A stretch of DNA of 64,000 bases from Mucilaginibacter pallidiroseus (GTDB lineage Bacteria > Bacteroidota > Bacteroidia > Sphingobacteriales > Sphingobacteriaceae): NCBI RefSeq assembly GCF_007846085.1, contig NZ_VOEJ01000001.1, positions 496,001-560,000 of the forward strand. Direction: 5' to 3'. This document shows positions 16,045 through 24,137 of the stretch, one piece after another. The notes under the pieces are model-generated. The model ran no database searches. It worked only from the letters and a program-made list of their open reading frames with translations, and had not been told where the DNA came from. A program made the translations under genes and the position numbers. Each line of letters opens with the position of its first letter. Position 1 is the stretch's first letter.

Positions 16045-18095
16045 CTTGGTAAATTTTTATTTTTAAGGTATGTGTATGTATCTATCTGTGCACGGGTAAG
16101 TAAGTCGGCCTCGGTTTTATGGTACTTGTTGGTATGGGCAATGGTAATATCCCGGGCCTTGGTATTATCATTTAGTTGTATATCAATTATATCGCGTATC
16201 TCTCTTCGCAATTGCTTGTCGTAAATAGGAAAACCTACCTCTACCCTGTTATCAATATTGCGTGTCATGAAATCGGCAGATGTTAGGTAGATAAGCTCGT
16301 TGCCGCCATTGCAATAAATATGCACGCGAGCGTGCTCGAGGTACTTATCGACTATACTGGTTACTTCGATATTTTCGCTGAAGCCTTTTACACCGGCAAT
16401 AAGGCAACACATACCTCTCACAATCATCTGGATCTTTACGCCTGCATTGCTGGCCTGGTAAAGTTTGTTGATCATCTGCTCGTCGGCAAGGCTGTTCATC
16501 TTCAATATCATGTAAGCTTCCTTACCGGCCTTGGCATTTTTTATCTCGTTATCTATAAGCTTATAAATTGCCGGGCGTGAATCAATTGGCGATACGATTA
16601 AATTTTTTAAGCCGCGCGGTAAGGCTCCTTTATTTAACGATCTGAAAATGTAAACCAAATCTGTGGTTATCCTTTTGTCGGCAGTTAGCAGGGTGTGGTC
16701 GGCGTACATAGTTGCCGTTTTTTCATTAAAGTTACCGGTAGATAAGCATGCGTAGTATGCGGCTTTTCCTTTTTCCATGCGGGTTACCATGCAAATTTTC
16801 GAGTGCACTTTGTAGCCATCAATACCATACAGCACGGTAACACCCTCTTCTTCCAGCTTACTGCTCCAGTGAATATTATTTTGCTCGTCGAAACGGGCGC
16901 GCAATTCAACAAGGCAGTTTACCTTTTTACCGTTCTTAGCAGCGTTTATAAGGGCATGAATAATCTTAGAGTTTTCGGCAAGGCGGTAAACCGTTATGTT
17001 GATTTCTTTTACTTTAGGGTCGATAGCGGCCTCGCGTAAAAAATGGATAACGTAATCGTATGATTGATAAGGTGTACTTATAAGGTAGTCGCGCTTGGCT
17101 ATAAGGCTCATTAAACTTTTACCGATGGACAGGCTGTCTACCGGTAATGGCAACGCTTTGTTGTACTCCAGATCGGGCCGGCCAACGTTGGGGAAAGCGA
17201 TAAAGTTTTTAAAATTATGGTACCTGTTACCCGGTATAAGGCTTTGTGCCTGCAGCTTCATTTTTTTGGTAAGGTACTCCAGCATATCAGCAGGCATTTC
17301 CTGATCATAAAGCAAACGCATTGGTTTTCCTTTACGGCGCTTTTGAAGGCTTTTCGCCAATGCATCAACAAACTTTACACTCACTTCTTTATCCAGGTCA
17401 AGCTCGGCATCGCGGGTTAGCTGTAACGAGTAGGCCTCGATAGTGTCATGCTCAAAAATGAAGAAGATATCCTCGAGGCTATATCTTATAATATCATCAA
17501 GCAGTATAATAAATTTTAAATTGTTGGTATCAGGCAGTACCAAAAACCTCGACAGGTTATCAGGAAACTCGATGAGCGCCAGCCTGGACTTTTTATTTTT
17601 GGTAAGCTTTACAAAAAAGTAAATGGCCCGGTCGCGCAGCTCTGGCATAGGTAAACTATCGTCGAGCATTATGGGAACCAGGGTAGCCAGTAATTTATCC
17701 CTGAAGAAGTTTTTTACGAATGCACCTCGCGTAACGTTGAGCTGCTTTTCGTTGATAATGAAAATCTTTTCCTCGGCAAGTTGCTTAACAATGATGTTTT
17801 CGTAAAGGTTGTTGAACTTGCGTTCCTGCTTTACAACCAGATTTTTAATTTGGTTAAGCAACTTTTTGGGGTTGTACCCCAAAATTTCTTTCGCTTTATC
17901 ATTCAAGTTTGCAAGCCTGTTAAGCGTGGCAACCCTTACACGGTAAAACTCATCAAGGTTTGATGAAAATATGGCCAGGAACTTAATGCGCTCAATAAGG
18001 GGAACGGTTGGGTCGGCAGCTTCCTGCAAAACCCTGTCGTTAAAATATAACCAGCTTATTTCCCTATTAATTAGCGGAATGTTCTTTAAGTCCAT
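16041..18095 (-). CDS. ppk1: Polyphosphate kinase 1
   Basis: A 684-residue PPK1, which reversibly polymerises the gamma phosphate of ATP into polyphosphate. The N-terminal segment NREISWLYFNDRVLQEA is the classical PPK1 opening. The catalytic core includes YKVHSKICMV, whose His is the autophosphorylated residue, then CLSTGNFNEKTATMYADHTL, and the second active-site His in EHARVHIYCNGG. I use the ATG at 18095 rather than a TTG six codons upstream. A near-match -7 box (CAGCTTTG on the minus strand, 18126-18133) lies upstream. The gene forms an operon with ppx through a TTGA overlap. Confidence 0.96.
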   Translation of the reverse strand: MDLKNIPLINREISWLYFNDRVLQEAADPTVPLIERIKFLAIFSSNLDEFYRVRVATLNRLANLNDKAKEILGYNPKKLLNQIKNLVVKQERKFNNLYENIIVKQLAEEKIFIINEKQLNVTRGAFVKNFFRDKLLATLVPIMLDDSLPMPELRDRAIYFFVKLTKNKKSRLALIEFPDNLSRFLVLPDTNNLKFIILLDDIIRYSLEDIFFIFEHDTIEAYSLQLTRDAELDLDKEVSVKFVDALAKSLQKRRKGKPMRLLYDQEMPADMLEYLTKKMKLQAQSLIPGNRYHNFKNFIAFPNVGRPDLEYNKALPLPVDSLSIGKSLMSLIAKRDYLISTPYQSYDYVIHFLREAAIDPKVKEINITVYRLAENSKIIHALINAAKNGKKVNCLVELRARFDEQNNIHWSSKLEEEGVTVLYGIDGYKVHSKICMVTRMEKGKAAYYACLSTGNFNEKTATMYADHTLLTADKRITTDLVYIFRSLNKGALPRGLKNLIVSPIDSRPAIYKLIDNEIKNAKAGKEAYMILKMNSLADEQMINKLYQASNAGVKIQMIVRGMCCLIAGVKGFSENIEVTSIVDKYLEHARVHIYCNGGNELIYLTSADFMTRNIDNRVEVGFPIYDKQLRREIRDIIDIQLNDNTKARDITIAHTNKYHKTEADLLTRAQIDTYTYLKNKNLPS

Positions 18096-18222
18096 AGTAA
18101 TTGCCGTTTTCAACAGCTATAGCAACAAAGCTGCCCTTTTTTTTGTTAAATTAATATTAACTTATTATACAATTACCCGTTACCGCAGTTTTAAAACAAT
18201 TTGATACTTTAATTATTAAAAC

Positions 18223-18250
18223 TTGTTACCAATGTTATACATTAGCTTTG
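18223..18250 (+). promoter_or_regulatory. Promoter of yajQ with -33 and -7 elements
   Basis: TTG at 18223-18225, a 17-nt spacer and TAGCTTTG at 18243-18250 make a full Bacteroidota vegetative promoter, 26 nt before the yajQ ATG. Confidence 0.65.
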
Positions 18251-18276
18251 CATACGCTAAATAAAAAACCATTAAT

Positions 18277-18768
18277 ATGCCTTCATTTGATATAGTAAGT
18301 AAGATAGACGGACAAACCCTTGATAACGCCGTTAACAACGCGAAAAAAGAGATTTTGAACCGTTACGATTTTAATGATTCAAAAAGCACGGTTGACCTTG
18401 ACAAGAAAACCAATGCTATAACTATTGTTACAGAAAATGATATGCGCCTTAAGGCCATTGAAGACTCAATAATAAGCCGCATGATGAAACAAAGCCTCGA
18501 CCCTAAAGCGCTTGATTTTGGCGACGAGCAGGCGGCGTCAGGAAATATGATACGTAAAGAGATCAAGATTAAAGAGGGCCTTGATAAAGAAGCTGCAAAA
18601 AAGGTTGTCAAAAAGATAAAAGATAGCGGCCTTAAAGTACAAGCATCTATAATGGACGACCAGGTACGTGTAACAGCCAAAAAAATCGATGATCTGCAAG
18701 CGGTTATAAGCCTATGTCGGGGAGAAGATTTTGGCCAGCCGCTACAGTATATTAATATGCGGAACTAA
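18277..18768 (+). CDS. yajQ: YajQ-family nucleotide-binding protein
   Basis: A 163-residue cytoplasmic protein of the YajQ (UPF0234) family, two ferredoxin-like domains. Members bind nucleic acids or nucleotides, and some bind cyclic di-GMP. The start MPSFDIVSKIDGQTLDNAVNN, the LNRYDFNDSKSTVDLD segment, the central KEIKIKEGLDKEAAKKVVKKIKDS and the end CRGEDFGQPLQYINMRN are diagnostic. Length matches the family. It stands alone, with its own promoter and a strong terminator. Confidence 0.96.
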   Translation: MPSFDIVSKIDGQTLDNAVNNAKKEILNRYDFNDSKSTVDLDKKTNAITIVTENDMRLKAIEDSIISRMMKQSLDPKALDFGDEQAASGNMIRKEIKIKEGLDKEAAKKVVKKIKDSGLKVQASIMDDQVRVTAKKIDDLQAVISLCRGEDFGQPLQYINMRN

Positions 18769-18814
18769 TGTAGGTATTCGATATAATTCTAAATATCATT
18801 ATAGCTTATCAAGT

Positions 18815-18845
18815 AAAAAGCCGCCCCATTACAGAGCGGCTTTTT
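18815..18845. terminator. Bidirectional terminator between yajQ and hsp20
   Basis: AAAAAGCCGC (18815-18824) pairs with GCGGCTTTTT (18836-18845), 11-nt loop, A/T tracts on both sides; it serves both convergent genes. Confidence 0.85.
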
Positions 18846-18883
18846 TACTTACTAAACCCAATTTATGAAAACACAATTTTGAA

Positions 18884-19321
18884 TTACTTGATAGCTATTT
18901 CTCTTGATTGAAATTTAGCATCTTCCCTTTTTGCTACTACCAACTTCAAAATTCCGTCGGTGTAGTCAGCTTCAATTTTTGAATAGTCAACAGTTTCCGG
19001 CAAGGTAAACGAACGTGTGAACGAGCCGTAGCTATATTCTTTTTTGCTGTATTTTTTTGTCTCTTCAGTATTTTCTGCTTTTTTCTCGGCAGACACTGTT
19101 AAGATATTCTTTTCAAGCGCTATTTTAAAATCTTCTTTTTTAAGGCCGGGTACAGCAAGCTCAATGTGAAACTCATTGTCGTTCTCAGCAATGTTAACTG
19201 CAGGTACGCGGCTAACAGATTTTGTAGATACCAATGAGTCATTCAATAATGATTCAAACACATCGTTTAAGAATGGGTTGCTGTTGTGTTTTAAGCCGTT
19301 GTTAAATTTTACTAATGCCAT
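18884..19321 (-). CDS. Small heat shock protein, Hsp20/alpha-crystallin family
   Basis: A 145-residue ATP-independent holdase chaperone. The alpha-crystallin domain runs from about residue 38 to 133 (VPAVNIAENDNEFHIELAVPG, then KKEDFKIALEKNILTVSAEK and the KKYSKKEYSYGSFTRSFTLP region) and the C-terminal IxI oligomerisation motif is the final EIAIK. The ATG at 19321 (MALVKFNNGLKHNSNPF) has an AAAGGAG ribosome binding site 9 nt upstream, unusual for this genome and suited to strong expression; the longer upstream reading lacks this. Two GACAAWATGTC palindromes lie in the divergent region to the next gene and may bear on its control. Confidence 0.95.
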   Translation of the reverse strand: MALVKFNNGLKHNSNPFLNDVFESLLNDSLVSTKSVSRVPAVNIAENDNEFHIELAVPGLKKEDFKIALEKNILTVSAEKKAENTEETKKYSKKEYSYGSFTRSFTLPETVDYSKIEADYTDGILKLVVAKREDAKFQSREIAIK

Positions 19322-19330
19322 GGTTATATT

Positions 19331-19337
19331 CTCCTTT
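19331..19337 (-). promoter_or_regulatory. Strong Shine-Dalgarno sequence of hsp20
   Basis: Read on the minus strand the site is AAAGGAG, 9 nt before the ATG. Canonical ribosome binding sites are rare in this window, so this one fixes the start and stands out. Confidence 0.65.
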
Positions 19338-19412
19338 AAGTTTTTGTTTTTAATTAACTTCGTAAGCTTTAAATCAACTGTTATACCAACCGATGAAAGT
19401 ACTATAAATCGA

Positions 19413-19454
19413 GACAATATGTCGCTTTAAAGTATTTTCGACGGACAAAATGTC
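19413..19454. promoter_or_regulatory. Paired palindromic sites GACAAWATGTC, candidate operator
   Basis: GACAATATGTC (19413-19423) and GACAAAATGTC (19444-19454) are the same 11-mer but for one central base. Each has palindromic GACA/TGTC arms, and their centres are 31 bp apart, about three helical turns. Between them lies TATTTTCG (19433-19440), one base from the -7 consensus, suitably placed for the thioesterase gene, whose ATG is at 19460. Confidence 0.45.
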
Positions 19455-19459
19455 TTAAC

Positions 19460-19906
19460 ATGGCCGAAAAAGTTTCAGATTACAAATTTAAATCGCCTAT
19501 AGCCATCCGGTTTTCGGATATAGATGCTTTGGGTCACGTAAATAATGCTGTATATCTTACCTACTTTGAAACTGCACGTATTAATTATTGGCGCGATGTT
19601 ACAAATTGGAATTTGAAGGAAACTGGCGTGGTTGTGGGCCGGTCCGAAATAACTTATTTGAAGCCTGTGAAAGTTGATGACGAAATAAATTGCTATGTGC
19701 GCGTTACGCGTATAGGTAACAGCAGTTTTGATGTGATGCACTTGCTGACAAAGCAAACAGAAAAAGGCGAAGAAATTTGCACAACCTGCAAAACCGTTTG
19801 CATAAGTTATGATTACAACGCCTGCAAATCTGTACCTATTCCAAAAGAAGGCCGCAAAGCTATGATTGAGTATGACGAGCCGGGATTAATACTAAATACC
19901 AATTAA
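19460..19906 (+). CDS. Acyl-CoA thioesterase, 4-hydroxybenzoyl-CoA thioesterase (hotdog) family
   Basis: A 148-residue single hotdog-fold enzyme that would hydrolyse acyl-CoA thioesters in the cytoplasm. The N-terminal active-site region RFSDIDALGHVNNAVYLTYFE carries the catalytic aspartate (second D) and the HVNN turn typical of YbgC/FadM proteins. Strands such as VVGRSEITYLKPVKVDDEI and CTTCKTVCISYDY follow. It is expressed divergently from hsp20, with two palindromic sites over its promoter. The acyl substrate cannot be read from sequence. Confidence 0.92.
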   Translation: MAEKVSDYKFKSPIAIRFSDIDALGHVNNAVYLTYFETARINYWRDVTNWNLKETGVVVGRSEITYLKPVKVDDEINCYVRVTRIGNSSFDVMHLLTKQTEKGEEICTTCKTVCISYDYNACKSVPIPKEGRKAMIEYDEPGLILNTN

Positions 19907-19970
19907 GAAAATCGCATCCATCGAAGACCTAATACGCCTTTGCTGGATGCAATTGTAAATAGGTTACCAA

Positions 19971-21371
19971 TTAATTGAATATTTTTCCGGGGTTTAATAT
20001 CCCATTTGGATCAAATACCTGCTTTATGCCCTTCCATATTGCAAAGTGTACGGGCGAATATTTTATCGGCATGTAATCTTTTTGCACCAGCCCGATGCCG
20101 TGTTCCCCCGAAAGCGTGCCGCCAAGGCTTACCGTAAGTTCGAATATTTCGGTAATGCCGTCTTTCAGTTTATTGTTCCAGTCGTCATCGCTCATGTTTT
20201 CCTTTACTATATTCACGTGCAGGTTACCGTCGCCGGCATGTCCATAACAAACTGAAGAGAAGCCATATTTGCTTCCTATCTCTTTAATGCCTTTTATAAG
20301 CTGAGGTAATTGTGCACGGGGTACTACGGTATCTTCCTCTTTATAAACTGAATTTGATTTTACGGATACAGCCATAGTACGGCGGATGCGCCAAAGCTCT
20401 TCTTTTTGGGCGGCGGCATCGGCAAAAAGTACGTCCTGGCAATTATACTGCTCAAGCACTTCGTTTATCTTTTCGCAATCACCAAATATCACATCCTGGT
20501 TGGAGCCGTTTGCCTCTATCAGCAGGAAGGCTTCAATGCCGTCTTTCAAGTCGAAAGCAATGCCATCGTGTTCAATAACCCACTCCATGCCCCGGCGTTC
20601 CATAAACTCCAGGCCGGATGGCACCACCCCTGCCCTGAATATTGCAGATACTGCGGCACAAGCATCCTCATTACTGGTAAACGAGGCCAGCATCAACGCA
20701 TCCATGGTTGGTGCAGGTATTAATTTGGTAACTATTTTAGTAACAATACCGAGCGTACCTTCAGATCCGATAAGCAACTGGGTTAGGTTATATCCCGATG
20801 CATACTTTAACGTGTTGGCGCCTGTCCAGATGATTTCGCCGTTTGGCAAAACCACTTCCAGGTTCAATATGTACTCGCGTATGGTGCCGTATTTAACCAC
20901 CCGTGGCCCGCCGCTGCAATTAGCAACGTTGCCGCCAATAAAGCAACTGCCTTTACTGGCCGGGTCGACAGGATAAAGCAAGCCTTTATCAGCAACTGCG
21001 TTCATAAACACCTCTGTAATCACCCCAGGCTCAACAGTGGCCTGCAAGTTTTGCTCGTCAATATCTATTATCCGGTTAAAGCGCTCCATGGATATTAACA
21101 CGCCGCCTTTTACTGGTAGTGCACCGCCGGCCAGGCCGGTACCTGCACCACGCGGGGTTACGGGTATAAGTGCTATATTGCAAATTTTTAGCAATTCGGC
21201 AACCTGCTCGGGTGTAGAGGGCTTAACAACTACCTCGGGATAGTAAACCAAATCTTCGGTTTCATCATGGCTATAGTTATCAATAACTTGTTTTTCTGTT
21301 AAAACAGCATCACTGCCAACAATAGCATTTATAGCGTCAAGTATCGGTTGTGTTATTTTGTTAAAGGTCAT
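19971..21371 (-). CDS. FAD-linked oxidase, GlcD / D-lactate dehydrogenase type
   Basis: A 466-residue flavoenzyme of the VAO/PCMH superfamily that oxidises a 2-hydroxy acid such as glycolate or D-lactate. The FAD-binding domain spans about 36-215, with PRGAGTGLAGGALP near 73-86 and the DPASKGSCFIGGNVANCSGGP loop. The C-terminal FAD-oxidase domain has CYGHAGDGNLHVNI and the terminal SGEHGIGLVQKDYM motif, which includes metal-binding histidines. Length equals the GlcD norm. Its ATG lies within the 3' end of folB (11-nt overlap), so the two are likely co-transcribed. The substrate is not determined. Confidence 0.94.
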   Translation of the reverse strand: MTFNKITQPILDAINAIVGSDAVLTEKQVIDNYSHDETEDLVYYPEVVVKPSTPEQVAELLKICNIALIPVTPRGAGTGLAGGALPVKGGVLISMERFNRIIDIDEQNLQATVEPGVITEVFMNAVADKGLLYPVDPASKGSCFIGGNVANCSGGPRVVKYGTIREYILNLEVVLPNGEIIWTGANTLKYASGYNLTQLLIGSEGTLGIVTKIVTKLIPAPTMDALMLASFTSNEDACAAVSAIFRAGVVPSGLEFMERRGMEWVIEHDGIAFDLKDGIEAFLLIEANGSNQDVIFGDCEKINEVLEQYNCQDVLFADAAAQKEELWRIRRTMAVSVKSNSVYKEEDTVVPRAQLPQLIKGIKEIGSKYGFSSVCYGHAGDGNLHVNIVKENMSDDDWNNKLKDGITEIFELTVSLGGTLSGEHGIGLVQKDYMPIKYSPVHFAIWKGIKQVFDPNGILNPGKIFN

Positions 21372-21732
21372 TGCTGGTTTTGTTGTAGGTAATGGTAACA
21401 GCAGAGTTGTTTACAATACCGCCCATAGCCGGATGCATTTTTTTGACGGTAACGACAGCCTTTTCTACAAACGGGAACTGCTTAATTGCAGCATCCAAAA
21501 TATGCTGTGCAACCGTTTCTATAAGATTACGTGGTTGCTTCATTTCGGCCGATGTGATATTATATAGTGTTTGATAATCAACAGTTTTACTAATCTCGTC
21601 TTCGTGCAACGCACTTACGGGCGTAAAGTAAGTTTCTATATCTACCAGGAAACGGGTACCCAACAATTGCTCTTCTGCGTAAAAACCATGGTAAGCAAAA
21701 AACTCAGCACCTTGTAAAGCCACTTTAATCAT
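21361..21732 (-). CDS. folB: Dihydroneopterin aldolase
   Basis: A 123-residue enzyme of folate synthesis that cleaves 7,8-dihydroneopterin to 6-hydroxymethyl-dihydropterin and glycolaldehyde. The opening VALQGAEFFAYHGFYAEEQLLG includes the conserved YHG motif, and the second half carries the NLIETVAQHILDAA helix and the conserved Lys in KAVVTVKKMHPAMGG. Length matches the family. It overlaps the following oxidase gene by 11 nt. A TAATTTTG box ends only 4 nt before the ATG, the tightest such spacing in the window. Confidence 0.95.
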   Translation of the reverse strand: MIKVALQGAEFFAYHGFYAEEQLLGTRFLVDIETYFTPVSALHEDEISKTVDYQTLYNITSAEMKQPRNLIETVAQHILDAAIKQFPFVEKAVVTVKKMHPAMGGIVNNSAVTITYNKTSNDL

Positions 21733-21736
21733 ACGT

Positions 21737-21744
21737 CAAAATTA
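21737..21744 (-). promoter_or_regulatory. -7 promoter box of folB (leaderless geometry)
   Basis: Minus-strand TAATTTTG, an exact TAnnTTTG match with 4 nt between its G and the folB ATG at 21732. Confidence 0.55.
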
Positions 21745-21955
21745 CTTCTTTATTTGGTTTTGAGCACTCGTAAAAACCATTTGTTAGTTGAAGATATAAA
21801 TTGGCTGATAAGCCGGTACCAGACAGTGTCGTTATCAAAAACAAACATTATGCGGACTATAATGGCTATCATCACGCAAATCTTATTCTGAGCCATACGG
21901 CACTCTTAAAATATATTTAATAGAGCCCAAAGTAGTATAAATTCAGCCTGTTTAT

Positions 21956-21963
21956 TATATTTG
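21956..21963 (+). promoter_or_regulatory. -7 promoter box of the TPR histidine kinase
   Basis: TATATTTG, exact TAnnTTTG match, 23 nt before the TTG used as start at 21987. It supports a start in this region despite the lack of an ATG. Confidence 0.55.
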
Positions 21964-21986
21964 TTGAGCCAGCTAACCCTTTTAAA

Positions 21987-24137
21987 TTGATCTGCCTCAA
22001 AACTAATTCGTTCCGCAACCTCTATTTGCTTTGCTGGCTTTTTGCTTTTGTATTGGCAGCCCCTGCTTGTACAAAAAAGCAAAGCGCTGTTGATAATGGT
22101 GATTATTCGCCAGGATTTAAAAAGATACGCCAGGAAACAGAAGCATTGTGGGCTAAAGACAAGGTTAAAAAGGGCCTCGACCATATGGACTCCGCCTTTA
22201 GCAAGCTTAAAAATCGTACCCTCTTAGATTATATTCGATTTTATGGTATGCATTACGTTTACTATCAGAAAACGATCAAGCAGTACGATACTGCCTTGGT
22301 TTACGCTGATAGTATGCTGATGGTTGCCCGTAAGGGTATCAATACAAAAGATTACGCTATGAATTATGCAGAGGCCAACTTTTGTCGCGGCGATGCATTG
22401 TTTGAGCAAAGGCAGTTTGCTGACGCTTACCAGGCCTATTATCAGGGATACATAACGGGTAAAAGCTATTTCAATCTTGCTGCTGTGGCAGATTATACGT
22501 ACCGTATGGGTATGATTATGTACAAGCAAGGCCATTACAAACTTGCCGGTAAATATTTTGCTGACAGCTACACACAAAACGTGGCCGAGATGAAAGAGGG
22601 CGTGATAAACCGAAGTTTTGTTGGCTTTTATCGCAGGCAGGAGTTGCTTGATAATATTGGGTTGAGTTTTAAAAAAGAAAATCAGAATGATAGCGCCCTC
22701 GTCTATTTTAACAAGGCTTTAGCAGAGATTGATAGCAACGAAGCTAAATACCCCGAGCGCAAGTTGCATGTAAACATGGCACGTGGTGTTGTTTACGGCA
22801 ACATGGCCGAGGTTTACATTCAAAAAGGGGAAAACGCTAAGGCAGAAAATCTTCTCAAGAAAAGTATTGCCATAAATCTTGGTGCTGGCTATGATAACCG
22901 CGATGCCCAACTTACCGAAATAAAGCTTGCAAAAATATATTTGGAGGAAGGTAAAACCGATTCGCTTTTTAATCTACTTACTAAAATACGCAGCCAGTTA
23001 GATACTGTAATGAATGATGAAGCTGAGGCTGGTGTAAACCGCTTGCTGAGCGATTACTATGCGGATAAAAAGCAACCGGAAAAGGCTTTGGATTATTTGC
23101 AAAAGTATAACGTATTAAATGATTCATTGACAAAAAGAGCAAGCCTATTGATGGAGACGGATGTAAACCAGCAATTGGCCAATTACGACAAGCAGCATCA
23201 GATAGACGCGCTAAGCACCAATAATAAACTACAAACCATTTACCTGTATGTAACCGTCTTTTTTTCGGCAATGGCGGTGATCATTATCTTTTTGATACTG
23301 CGCAACTGGCAGCGATCAAAAAAAGATGTGAAAACGGTAAATGAGCTTAATAAGCAGATAAACAAACAGAACGCCATTTTAGAGAATACGCTTAGCGACC
23401 TCAACCAAAGCAGCCAGGAAAAGGACCGCATTTTGCGCACCGTAGCTCACGATCTTCGTAATCCGATTGGTGGCATAGCTGCGCTTACATCTATTATGGT
23501 CGAGGATGATTATACAGAAGATCAAAAGGAATTGATAAATCTGGTTAAGGACACCTCGAACAATTCGCTTGAGTTGATTAATGAAATTTTAGAAGCAGCA
23601 AATATTTCATCGGTTGAGATGAATCGCGAAAATGTTGAAATAAATTCGCTGGTGAGCAATAGTGTTGAGTTATTACGCTTTAAGGCTTCAGAAAAGGGCC
23701 AGCAGATATTATTTGATCAATTGGACAGGCAGCAGGAACTTTTTATAAGTCGTGAAAAAATATGGCGCGTTATCAGCAACTTAATAAGTAATGCCATTAA
23801 GTTTAGCCCTGTTGGCGGCTTGATACAGGTAAGGGTTGCCGAGGTTGGGCACCGTATTGTGGTCGCTGTTAAAGACAACGGTATAGGCATACCGGACAAG
23901 CTTAAAGATCAAATATTTAACACCTTCACCAATGCCCAACGCCCGGGTACTTCCGGCGAAAAATCATTTGGATTAGGTTTATCCATTTGTAAGCAAATAA
24001 TGGAGAAGCATAATGGTAAAATTTGGTTTGAAAGTAACCAGGACGCCGGTACAACCTTTTTTATAAGCTTACCTTTTAATATCCCCGGCGTTCAGCAAAA
24101 CGGATTACCCCAAAAAGTTACGATACCAGTGTCCTGA
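21987..24137 (+). CDS. TPR-domain sensor histidine kinase
   Basis: A 716-residue two-component sensor. A hydrophobic N-terminus (residues 10-27) ends near a lipobox-like APAC at 25-28, so the sensor part is exported. TPR-like helical repeats fill about 40-395 (for example GDALFEQRQFADAYQAYYQG and KENQNDSALVYFNKALAEID). One membrane helix lies at 417-438, then a coiled coil (445-475). The kinase core has the phospho-acceptor H488 in RTVAHDLRNPIGG, the N box in VISNLISNAIKFSP, G1 VKDNGIGIPD and G2 GLGLSICKQIM. The start appears to be TTG at 21987; no in-frame ATG lies near and a stop occurs just upstream. No response regulator is adjacent. Its last 33 nt overlap the convergent glucosidase gene. 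Confidence 0.93.
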   Translation: MICLKTNSFRNLYLLCWLFAFVLAAPACTKKQSAVDNGDYSPGFKKIRQETEALWAKDKVKKGLDHMDSAFSKLKNRTLLDYIRFYGMHYVYYQKTIKQYDTALVYADSMLMVARKGINTKDYAMNYAEANFCRGDALFEQRQFADAYQAYYQGYITGKSYFNLAAVADYTYRMGMIMYKQGHYKLAGKYFADSYTQNVAEMKEGVINRSFVGFYRRQELLDNIGLSFKKENQNDSALVYFNKALAEIDSNEAKYPERKLHVNMARGVVYGNMAEVYIQKGENAKAENLLKKSIAINLGAGYDNRDAQLTEIKLAKIYLEEGKTDSLFNLLTKIRSQLDTVMNDEAEAGVNRLLSDYYADKKQPEKALDYLQKYNVLNDSLTKRASLLMETDVNQQLANYDKQHQIDALSTNNKLQTIYLYVTVFFSAMAVIIIFLILRNWQRSKKDVKTVNELNKQINKQNAILENTLSDLNQSSQEKDRILRTVAHDLRNPIGGIAALTSIMVEDDYTEDQKELINLVKDTSNNSLELINEILEAANISSVEMNRENVEINSLVSNSVELLRFKASEKGQQILFDQLDRQQELFISREKIWRVISNLISNAIKFSPVGGLIQVRVAEVGHRIVVAVKDNGIGIPDKLKDQIFNTFTNAQRPGTSGEKSFGLGLSICKQIMEKHNGKIWFESNQDAGTTFFISLPFNIPGVQQNGLPQKVTIPVS

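Noticed and set aside
19365..19390. Sigma-54-like promoter (TTGGTAT...TTGAT, minus strand) upstream of hsp20
   Set aside because: The -12 GC dinucleotide reads GA, and a single near-match in an AT-rich region is not enough to call it.
19914..19950. Terminator between the thioesterase and oxidase genes (GCATCCA/TGGATGC)
   Set aside because: The stem is only 7 bp with a 23-nt loop and no T-tract.
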